Source of the DNA: Chlorobium sp.
GTDB taxonomy: Bacteria > Bacteroidota > Chlorobiia > Chlorobiales > Chlorobiaceae
Reading direction: 5' to 3'
Length of the DNA: 11,656 bases
NCBI GenBank assembly: GCA_028277485.1
Contig: JANQGE010000112.1
Coordinates: 1-11,656 of the forward strand
Numbering within the stretch: the stretch's first letter is position 1; the number at the start of each line of letters is the position of its first letter. This document shows, in pieces, positions 5,913-11,656 of the stretch. A program made the position numbers and the translations under genes. The notes beneath the pieces were generated by a model. The model was given only the letters and a program-made list of their open reading frames with translations. It did not search any database and was not told where the DNA came from.

Positions 5913-8030
5913 ATGCAAAACCTCTGGGAAGAAACCGATTTTAATACAGCAGTTGCGGAGATGGAAGCTGAGACCCGGCTACCCCGGGAACTTGCCGAAC
6001 TGGTCTACGCTTCCCGCCTGCTTGGCAGGGAAAGCAGGCTGGTCATGCATGGAGGAGGCAATACTTCTGTAAAAAGCCAGCTTACCGATGTTATCGGCAA
6101 CAAGGTAAATGTGCTTTTTATCAAGGGCAGCGGAGTGGATCTTGCCGATGTTACGGCATATGATTTTACGCCTGTCAGGATTGAGCCTCTCCAAAGGCTG
6201 TTGCAGATGATCCTTTCAGGGGCCTGTCTTACCGATGAGGATCTCAGGAGGTTTTCCAACCGGGAGCTTAAAAATTTTTTGTTTCTCAACCTTTTCAGCC
6301 TTACCGATCATATGGTGAGAAACAGCCTGGCGCCTTCGATTGAAACTCTGTTGCATGCCTTTCTGCCTCATAAATATATCTATCATACTCACTCCCAGGC
6401 GCTGCTTACCCTGACCAACCAGCCTGATGGTGAGAAGCTCAGCAGGGAGGTATTCAGTGACCGATTCGGCATTGTGCCCTATATGAGGCCAGGTCTCGAA
6501 CTCGCCCGTTCGGCCGAGCAGATCTATGCCGCAAACAGGAACGTTAGGGGGCTGGTGCTGCTGAAGCACGGGCTGGTGACCTTCGGGGAAAACTCCAGGG
6601 ACGCCTATGACTTGATGATCGGTGCGGTTTCCGAGCTTGAAGAAAAAATTGAACAGGCCGGCCGGAAAACATTTTGCTCGATCGAGTTGCCGGGTGAGCT
6701 TCTTCCGGTTGAACAGGTCGCTCCGGTAATCAGGGGAGGCTGCGTCACTGAGAAAACACTTGGCAGCCGTGACTATCAAAGTTTTATTCTTGATTTCAGA
6801 ACATCTCCTGAGATCATGGAGTATGTCAATAGCGCTGATATTGAGTCCATGGGTCGCAAGGGTGCCATGACTCCTGATTTCATCATTCGCACCAAAAACC
6901 TGCCCATGATTCTGCCCGCTCCCGATGCTTCGGACCCCGAAGGATTCGGAAAAAGTGTTCATGAAGCGGTAAAGGCATATGCAGAAGAGTATACGGCTTA
7001 TTTTAAACGCCAGCAGGCGGCATCTGGTATAGAGGTGGAGATGCTTGATCCCTTGCCGAGGGTTGTACTTGTTCCGGGTCTTGGTTTGTTCGGTCTCGGC
7101 AAGACGCTGCGCGACGCCCGTGTTACCGCGGATATTGCCGAAAGCACGATTGAAGCGGTACTTCAGGCTGAGTCGATCGGCTGTTTCGAATCAATCAGCG
7201 AAAACGAGGCCTTCGGTATAGAGTACTGGGATATGGAGCAGGCCAAAGTCAAGAAAGGTCATCGTGATGTTTTTACCGGAAAAGTTGTCGCGGTGACCGG
7301 GGCCGCAGGGGCTATAGGGTTTGCCGTAGCGAGAGCGTTCAGGGAAAGGGGGGCGGAAATCGCCATTCTTGATCTCGACCGGGAAAGTCTCGAAAAAGCC
7401 AGGAACAAACTCGGGCCGGACACACTTGCCGTTGTTTGTGATGTTACCGATCGTTCATCCATCTCGGAAGCGTTCGATAAAATCTGCCGCGCATTCGGAG
7501 GAGTCGATATTGTTGTGTCCAACGTCGGTGCCGCTCTGCAGGGCAGGATCGGGGAGGTTGCAGACGAAGTACTGCGAAAGAGCTTTGAACTTAATTTCTT
7601 TTCACACCAGGCGATCTCGCAGGAGGCAGTTGCCATCATGAAGCTGCAAGGCATCGGCGGAAACCTGCTTTACAACGTGTCCAAGCAGGCGGTCAACCCC
7701 GGTCCGGACTTCGGGCCATACGGCCTTCCCAAAGCCGCCACGTTGTTTCTTGTTCGCCAGTACGCGCTTGACCATGGGCGTGACGGTATCCGTGCCAACG
7801 GTATCAACGCCGACAGGATCCGCAGCGGATTGCTCAATGAAAAAATGATATCCTCACGCTCAAGGGCGAGAGGGCTCACCCCCGAGGAATACATGGCGGG
7901 TAATCTGCTCAAGCTTGAGGTTACCGCGGAAGATGTTGCCGAAGCATTCGTCCACCTCGCGCTGGAAAAAAAGACAACAGGCTCGGTTACAACAGTCGAC
8001 GGGGGCAACATTGCGGCCGCACTCAGGTAA
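5913..8030 (+). CDS. Class II aldolase/short-chain dehydrogenase fusion
   Basis: This 705-residue protein resembles the bifunctional rhamnulose-1-phosphate aldolase/alcohol dehydrogenase family. The N-terminal half is a class II aldolase/adducin domain with GGGNTS (47-52) and zinc-ligand histidines H158-T-H160 and H219. The C-terminal part (about 455-703) is a classical SDR with TGAAGAIG (462-469) and a catalytic set S590, Y603, K607 (YGLPK). The family cleaves a 1-phosphoketose to dihydroxyacetone phosphate plus an aldehyde that the second domain oxidises or reduces with NAD(P). The true substrate is unknown: rhamnose is unlikely in a phototroph of this type, and a 5-deoxy- or 5-methylthio-ribulose 1-phosphate is a reasonable alternative. 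The Shine-Dalgarno is weak (AGG next to the ATG), but the N-terminus fits the family. It is the first gene of the RLP cluster. Confidence 0.85.
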   Translation: MQNLWEETDFNTAVAEMEAETRLPRELAELVYASRLLGRESRLVMHGGGNTSVKSQLTDVIGNKVNVLFIKGSGVDLADVTAYDFTPVRIEPLQRLLQMILSGACLTDEDLRRFSNRELKNFLFLNLFSLTDHMVRNSLAPSIETLLHAFLPHKYIYHTHSQALLTLTNQPDGEKLSREVFSDRFGIVPYMRPGLELARSAEQIYAANRNVRGLVLLKHGLVTFGENSRDAYDLMIGAVSELEEKIEQAGRKTFCSIELPGELLPVEQVAPVIRGGCVTEKTLGSRDYQSFILDFRTSPEIMEYVNSADIESMGRKGAMTPDFIIRTKNLPMILPAPDASDPEGFGKSVHEAVKAYAEEYTAYFKRQQAASGIEVEMLDPLPRVVLVPGLGLFGLGKTLRDARVTADIAESTIEAVLQAESIGCFESISENEAFGIEYWDMEQAKVKKGHRDVFTGKVVAVTGAAGAIGFAVARAFRERGAEIAILDLDRESLEKARNKLGPDTLAVVCDVTDRSSISEAFDKICRAFGGVDIVVSNVGAALQGRIGEVADEVLRKSFELNFFSHQAISQEAVAIMKLQGIGGNLLYNVSKQAVNPGPDFGPYGLPKAATLFLVRQYALDHGRDGIRANGINADRIRSGLLNEKMISSRSRARGLTPEEYMAGNLLKLEVTAEDVAEAFVHLALEKKTTGSVTTVDGGNIAAALR

Positions 8031-8035
8031 CGACA

Positions 8036-8152
8036 GGGCACCTCTGTTTATTGTCATGAGCGATTCAAGTGCAAGGCGAACGGAGCACAGAAACTTTTTC
8101 TTATCCGCCGAACGAAGCAATTGAAGCGCGGAATAAATAAATCGAGGTGCCC
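8036..8152 (+). mobile_element. Full MITE-like element, copy A
   Basis: A 117-bp element begins GGGCACCTCTGTTTATT and ends with the imperfect inverse AATAAATCGAGGTGCCC. It has no coding capacity. Copy B (9134-9253) is the same element in reverse orientation, sharing for example CAAGTGCAAGGCGAACGGAG and ACGAAGCAATTGAAGCG. Flanking 4-mers GACA (8032-8035) and AACA (8153-8156) differ by one base and may be a worn target duplication. It sits 5 bp after the stop of the fusion gene and 76 bp before the next start, so it probably forms a long hairpin in a read-through transcript. Confidence 0.85.
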
Positions 8153-8216
8153 AACAGAAAGGGCTATTTTCACGGATGCCCGACATACAGACATACATTC
8201 ATTATAAACGCATAAG

Positions 8217-8221
8217 AGGAG
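8217..8221 (+). promoter_or_regulatory. Strong Shine-Dalgarno of the LsrF-like gene
   Basis: AGGAG lies 7 nt before the ATG at 8229. It is the best ribosome-binding site in the RLP cluster; the other three genes have weak or no such site. Confidence 0.8.
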
Positions 8222-8228
8222 CATAACT

Positions 8229-9110
8229 ATGCCGGAAGCAGATCAGGGGAAACAGGAAAAGAATTTTTTTACCGATATACCGGTAGATAACCACGGTTTT
8301 TTTCTCAAGGGAGCCAGTGCCCTGGACTGGGGCATGAAAAACCGTTTATCCAGGATTTTCAGGCCGGAAACAGGGAAAACCGTTATGTTTGCTATCGATC
8401 ACGGTTATTTTCAGGGTCCGACCACAGGTCTTGAACGAGTGGATCTCAACATCGTACCGCTCATGCAATACTCCGACGCTATCATGTTGACGAGGGGTAT
8501 TCTTCGAACAACGGTACCACCCTCGTTGACCAAGGCGGTTGTCATGCGCAGCAGCGGTGGTCCGAGCATCCTCAAGGAACTTTCCGATGAGCAGATAGCT
8601 GTCGATATAGATGATGCCATTCGGATGAACGTTGCAGCTATTACCCTGCAGGTTTTTATCGGCGGTGAGTTCGAAACCCGCTCAGTCCATAACATGACCA
8701 AACTCGTTGACTGGGGATACCGCTACGGCATACCTGTCATGGCCGTTACCGCGGTTGGAAAAAACATGGTCCGTGACGCGAAATATTTCCGTCTCGCTTG
8801 CAGGATTTGCGCAGAACTCGGCGCTCAGATCGTCAAAACCTACTATGTTCCCGAAGATTTCGACACTGTCGTTGCCTCCTGTCCGGTACCGATTGTTATG
8901 GCAGGCGGCAAGAAAATTTCCGAGCTGGATGCGCTTACCATGTCCTACAGGGCGATCCAGGAAGGGGCTGCCGGGGTTGATATGGGAAGAAACATCTTCC
9001 AGAGTGAAGCACCGGTTGCGATGATGAAAGCGGTCACCAGAATTGTTCATGAAAACATGAATCCAGGGGAGGCATTTGACTACTTCAACAGCATAAAGGC
9101 TGAAGGGTAG
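8229..9110 (+). CDS. LsrF-type class I aldolase/thiolase
   Basis: A 293-residue TIM-barrel protein of the DeoC/FbaB-type aldolase superfamily, strikingly like E. coli LsrF (291 aa) along its length. Shared stretches include SRIF.P.TGKTVM, DHGYFQGPTTGLER, TRGILR, MVRD..YF, KTYYV, CPVPIV.AGGKK and GVDMGRNIFQS. The Schiff-base lysine falls at K203 and the active-site histidine at H58, the same numbers as in LsrF. LsrF moves an acetyl group from 3-hydroxy-2,4-pentadione-5-phosphate to CoA, giving dihydroxyacetone phosphate and acetyl-CoA in AI-2 breakdown. No other lsr genes are present here, so an AI-2 role is doubtful. Its place between the aldolase fusion and RLP suggests a step in the same pathway. 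I leave the symbol blank because the substrate is unproven. Confidence 0.88.
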   Translation: MPEADQGKQEKNFFTDIPVDNHGFFLKGASALDWGMKNRLSRIFRPETGKTVMFAIDHGYFQGPTTGLERVDLNIVPLMQYSDAIMLTRGILRTTVPPSLTKAVVMRSSGGPSILKELSDEQIAVDIDDAIRMNVAAITLQVFIGGEFETRSVHNMTKLVDWGYRYGIPVMAVTAVGKNMVRDAKYFRLACRICAELGAQIVKTYYVPEDFDTVVASCPVPIVMAGGKKISELDALTMSYRAIQEGAAGVDMGRNIFQSEAPVAMMKAVTRIVHENMNPGEAFDYFNSIKAEG

Positions 9111-9133
9111 AAAATGGCTGAACGGCGTGTTAT

Positions 9134-9253
9134 GGGCACCTCTATGTATGTATTCCACGCTTCAATTGCTTCGTTGAGCGGATGGGAGGGGTTTGTTTCT
9201 GCACTCCGTTCGCCTTGCACTTGAACCGTTCATGACAAATAAATAGAGTACCC
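9134..9253 (-). mobile_element. Full MITE-like element, copy B, abutting the RLP start
   Basis: A 120-bp copy of the element at 8036-8152, inverted. It starts GGGCACCTCTATGTAT and ends AATAAATAGAGTACCC. It is flanked by perfect 4-bp direct repeats TTAT (9130-9133 and 9254-9257), the expected mark of insertion. The right-hand TTAT overlaps the first two bases of the RLP start codon (ATG at 9256). Removing the element and one TTAT leaves a 21-nt gap between the LsrF-like stop and the RLP ATG, which looks like an ordinary operon junction. There is no coding capacity. Confidence 0.88.
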
Positions 9254-9255
9254 TT

Positions 9256-10542
9256 ATGAATGCAGAGGATATAAATGATTTTTTTGCAGACCGGGATCAG
9301 CTCGATATGGCTGATTACCTTGAGCTTGAGTATTACCTGGAGTGTATAGGCGATATCGAAACTGCTTTGGCCCATTTTTGCAGCGAGCAGTCAACAGCCC
9401 AGTGGAGAAGGGTTGGTTTTGACGAAGATTTCAGGAAGTTGTACGGTGCGAAGGTTTTGAGCTGGCAAGTTCTGGAAGAACTTGCGGAGCTCAGTTATCC
9501 GGTTGAGCAGGCCGAAGTCGGGAAAATACATGCATGCCGGGTTACCGTAGCGCATCCCCACAGGAATTTCGGCCCCAAACTGCCTAACCTTATTACGGCT
9601 GTGTGCGGAGAGGGAACTTTCTTTACCCCGGGGATTCCTCTCGTAAAATTGCTCGATATATCTTTTCCGGATGAGTACCTTGCCGGGTTCGAGGGCCCGA
9701 AATTCGGTATTGAGGGTATTCGCGATATGCTGGGAGCATACAACCGGCCGATCTTTTTCGGGGTGGTAAAGCCCAATATCGGGTTGCAGCCCGAGCATTT
9801 TGCCGAGATAGCCTATCAGAGCTGGCTGGGGGGACTCGATGTAGCAAAGGATGACGAGATGCTCGCCGACGTTCCATGGTCCACTATAGGCAGACGCTCG
9901 GAGCTGCTCGGCAAGGCACGGTTAGATGCGGAAAAACAGACGGGGGATAAAAAAATATACCTTTCGAACATTACCGACGAAATTGATAAAATGGTCGAGC
10001 AGCATGACATTGCTGTGGCGAACGGTGCGAATGCATTGCTCATAAATACTTTCCCCGTGGGGCTCAGCGCGGTGCGTATGCTTCGCAAGCATACGAAGGT
10101 GCCCCTGATAGGTCATTTTCCCTTTATTGCCGCGTTTGCGCGCCTTGAAAAGTACGGGGTTCACACCAAAGTCATTACAAAACTGCAGCGCCTTGCAGGT
10201 CTCGATGCCATTATCATGCCCGGTTTCGGAAACCGCATGATGACTCCCGAACAGGAAGTTCGTGAAAATGTTGAGGTATGTCTGGGGGAAATGGGCTCAT
10301 TCAAGCGCTCACTGCCCGTTCCCGGAGGGAGCGACTCTGCGCTGACCCTGGAAACCGTTTGTCGAAAAGTCGGCAGCGTAGACTTCGGATTTGTACCGGG
10401 CAGGGGTATTTTCGGACACCCTATGGGGCCGAAAGCCGGCGCATCGAGTATTCGCCAGGCATGGGAAGCCATTGAAAAAGGTGTTTCCCTTGATGCTTAT
10501 GCGGAAACCCACCCTGAGCTCAGGGTCATGCTGGACAAGTAA
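9256..10542 (+). CDS. RuBisCO-like protein, form IV (green sulfur type)
   Basis: A 428-residue RubisCO large-subunit homologue that does not fix CO2. The N-terminus (MNAEDINDFF) and length fit the Chlorobium RLP, and the ATG at 9256 is chosen on that basis. Retained active-site positions are E44 (CSEQSTAQW), K172 of the KPxxG motif, the lysine-carbamate motif K198-D-D-E201, and H287. Changes from true RubisCO are N174 for the second Lys of KPK, loss of the loop-6 lysine (PGFGNRMM, R327), Q49 for the usual Thr, and GRGIFGHP for GGGTLGHP. RLPs act as enolases or isomerases on phosphorylated pentose-like compounds. Loss of RLP in Chlorobium tepidum is known to disturb sulfur oxidation and cause a stress response. 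Only AGAG inside the adjacent element (9245-9248) could serve as Shine-Dalgarno. Confidence 0.95.
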   Translation: MNAEDINDFFADRDQLDMADYLELEYYLECIGDIETALAHFCSEQSTAQWRRVGFDEDFRKLYGAKVLSWQVLEELAELSYPVEQAEVGKIHACRVTVAHPHRNFGPKLPNLITAVCGEGTFFTPGIPLVKLLDISFPDEYLAGFEGPKFGIEGIRDMLGAYNRPIFFGVVKPNIGLQPEHFAEIAYQSWLGGLDVAKDDEMLADVPWSTIGRRSELLGKARLDAEKQTGDKKIYLSNITDEIDKMVEQHDIAVANGANALLINTFPVGLSAVRMLRKHTKVPLIGHFPFIAAFARLEKYGVHTKVITKLQRLAGLDAIIMPGFGNRMMTPEQEVRENVEVCLGEMGSFKRSLPVPGGSDSALTLETVCRKVGSVDFGFVPGRGIFGHPMGPKAGASSIRQAWEAIEKGVSLDAYAETHPELRVMLDK

Positions 10543-10572
10543 AGATCAAAATTCAAAAACCAAAAGTAATAA

Positions 10573-10587
10573 GGGCACCTCTATTAT
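10573..10587 (+). mobile_element. Solo terminus of the GGGCACCTCT element (fragment D)
   Basis: GGGCACCTCTATTAT matches the end of the full elements for about 12-15 bases, 30 bp after the RLP stop. Neither the element interior nor a second terminus is present. It may be a deletion remnant. At this length chance is possible, but the exact shared 11-mer with fragment C and copy B, and the position after a stop codon, make kinship more likely. Confidence 0.5.
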
Positions 10588-10590
10588 CAA

Positions 10591-10618
10591 GACTTTTACC
10601 TTTTTACTTTTGCCTTTA
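10591..10618 (+). repeat. AT-rich low-complexity repeat before the second SDR
   Basis: This pyrimidine-rich tract contains TTTTTACTTTTGC, the same word found upstream of der (1559-1586, opposite strand). CAAAAGTAA (10561-10569) and TTACTTTTG (10604-10612) form a 9-bp inverted repeat around fragment D. The tract occupies the place where a Shine-Dalgarno would be expected for the following gene. Confidence 0.55.
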
Positions 10619-10626
10619 CTGTTACT

Positions 10627-11451
10627 GTGGGAAAACTCGACGACAAGGTTGCAATTATTACCGGTTCAACCAAGGGAATCGGCAAGGCCATCGCTTCGGC
10701 TTTCGTCCGTGAAGGTGCCAGGGTTGTCATTACATCCAGCCGCAGGTCGAATGTCGATGCAGCATTGTATGATTTTCCGGGGGAAAATGTTTTTGGCCAT
10801 GTCTGTGACGTATCGGATTATGCAAAGGTTGAGAAACTGGTGGAGTCGACCGTAGAAAGGTTCGGCAAGCTTGACATCTTTATCAATAATGCAGGGATAT
10901 CCGGCACCTTTTACAACATAACCGACAGTGATCCGCAAGAGTGGGGGCGGGTTGTTGACATTAACCTGAAAGGCACCTATTGCGGTTGCAGGGCTGCGAT
11001 GAACTACTTCCTTACCTCCGGCCGTCCAGGAAGGATTATCAACATGGCCGGGTCAGGCACTGATAAAAAATCAAACACACCGTTTATCAGTGCTTATGGT
11101 TCATCGAAAGCCGCTATAGCAAGGTTTACCTTTGCCATCGCCGAGGAATACAAAAACGCACCGGTGTCCATCATGCTGCTGCATCCGGGCCTTGTCCGTA
11201 CCGACATGGTCGGTTCCGAAAACCCCACACCGGAGATGAAACGTCAACAGGCAACCTTTCAGACCATACTCGACATTTTTGCCCAGCCGCCTTCAGTTGC
11301 GGCATCGCTTGCGGTAAAGATGGCCAGCGAAGAAGGGGGTTGTAAAAACGGGGATTACCTGTCTGCACTTAACGGAAAACGCAGAAAATGGCTGCTGTTT
11401 TCCTATCCGCTGCGCAAGCTGTTGAATAGAATTGATCGTACAAGTTATTAG
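10627..11451 (+). CDS. Short-chain dehydrogenase/reductase (SDR)
   Basis: A 274-residue classical SDR with a Rossmann fold. The cofactor motif TGSTKGIG is at residues 12-19, NNAG follows mid-domain, and the catalytic residues are S143, Y157 and K161 (YGSSK). The C-terminus is basic (KRRKW, RKLLNRIDR). No residue pattern fixes the substrate or NADH versus NADPH. The only sensible start is GTG at 10627, which leaves the usual few residues before KVAIITG. It lacks any Shine-Dalgarno, because a pyrimidine-rich repeat lies directly upstream. It is the fourth co-oriented gene of the RLP cluster, 84 bp after RLP, so it may reduce or oxidise a carbonyl intermediate of that pathway. SDRs are common, so this link is only contextual. 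Confidence 0.85.
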   Translation: MGKLDDKVAIITGSTKGIGKAIASAFVREGARVVITSSRRSNVDAALYDFPGENVFGHVCDVSDYAKVEKLVESTVERFGKLDIFINNAGISGTFYNITDSDPQEWGRVVDINLKGTYCGCRAAMNYFLTSGRPGRIINMAGSGTDKKSNTPFISAYGSSKAAIARFTFAIAEEYKNAPVSIMLLHPGLVRTDMVGSENPTPEMKRQQATFQTILDIFAQPPSVAASLAVKMASEEGGCKNGDYLSALNGKRRKWLLFSYPLRKLLNRIDRTSY

Positions 11452-11488
11452 CCTGAATAATTCACCAAAGGAAGAAAAAAACTTAATC

Positions 11489-11518
11489 GGGAATCGGGGT
11501 CGGTATCGGGTTTCGGGG
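11489..11518 (+). repeat. G-rich degenerate repeat, possible G-quadruplex
   Basis: Four G-runs (11489-11491, 11496-11499, 11508-11510, 11515-11518) are separated by 4, 8 and 4 bases, allowing a two- or three-tetrad quadruplex on the plus strand. The units look like variants of TCGGGnnTCGGGG. Reverse-complement words recur further on: GATTCCCGAT (11591-11600) against 11486-11495, and ACCCCGAAA (11618-11626) against 11511-11519. Confidence 0.5.
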
Positions 11519-11572
11519 TCGAAAGGGAATCAGTTGGCAGTCGGTGGGCAATATGAGGTAAAAAAAAGGAGT
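11505..11572. repeat. Right arm of long inverted repeat spanning the window
   Basis: This is the inverted partner of positions 1-67. The core 11512-11572 matches the reverse complement of 1-60 with one substitution and one extra A. It lies 53 bp after the last gene. The remaining sequence to the window end holds only G/C-rich repeat words and no gene. Confidence 0.85.
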
Positions 11573-11656
11573 CAGGGAAAAGAAAAGATCGATTCCCGAT
11601 CCCGATAGCGACGGCGAACCCCGAAAGAAGAACAATCGGGGGTCGGGTGTTTGAAC

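Noticed and set aside
6216..6962. Long 248-codon antisense open frame within the fusion gene
   Set aside because: It lies wholly opposite a well-supported domain-bearing gene and its translation resembles no family I know.
7915..8124. Small open frame overlapping the end of the fusion gene and copy A
   Set aside because: It mixes shadow coding sequence with the mobile element and has no ribosome-binding site or recognisable protein.
9215..9249. Promoter inside MITE copy B driving RLP
   Set aside because: TTGCAC and TAAATA are 19 bp apart and the alternatives fit worse; the evidence is too weak to call.
10969..10978. Another GGCACCT element end inside the second SDR
   Set aside because: It encodes the conserved Lys-Gly-Thr-Tyr stretch of the SDR and has no further similarity to the element.

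Overview
This window looks like chromosomal DNA from a green sulfur bacterium (Chlorobiales). The reasons are a RuBisCO-like protein whose start, length and motifs match the green sulfur bacterial (IV-Photo) type, ribosomal and Der proteins that read like Chlorobium relatives, a moderate G+C content, and AT-rich low-complexity intergenic repeats. A Prosthecochloris/Chlorobium-type genus is possible, but I cannot fix it from sequence alone.

Positions 1-5710 are core information-processing genes. der (GTPase for 50S assembly) runs leftward. Divergent from it is a rightward translation cluster: rplM (L13), rpsI (S9), rpsB (S2), tsf (EF-Ts), a strong intrinsic terminator, then pyrH (UMP kinase). 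recX converges on pyrH, where many bacteria would have frr.

Positions 5711-11451 are the metabolic region. A probable promoter with an operator-like inverted repeat precedes four rightward genes: a class II aldolase/short-chain dehydrogenase fusion, an LsrF-type class I aldolase/thiolase, the RuBisCO-like protein (RLP), and a second short-chain dehydrogenase (SDR). The known chemistries of these families suggest one pathway: RLP and LsrF both act elsewhere on phosphorylated C5 dicarbonyl compounds, and LsrF and the aldolase family both release dihydroxyacetone phosphate. I propose a salvage route for a 5-deoxy- or 5-methylthio-pentose phosphate or a related compound. The substrate is not shown by the sequence.

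Repeats shape the region strongly. A small terminal-inverted-repeat element (about 117-120 bp, MITE-like) occurs in full twice, in opposite orientations, and as end fragments twice more. Every junction inside the four-gene RLP cluster carries a full or partial copy. One copy sits directly against the RLP start codon with a 4-bp target duplication that overlaps the ATG. The window is also bracketed by a near-identical inverted repeat of about 60-67 bp at its two ends, surrounded by 7-bp tandem repeats on the left and G-rich repeats on the right. No RNA genes, CRISPR arrays or transposase genes were seen.
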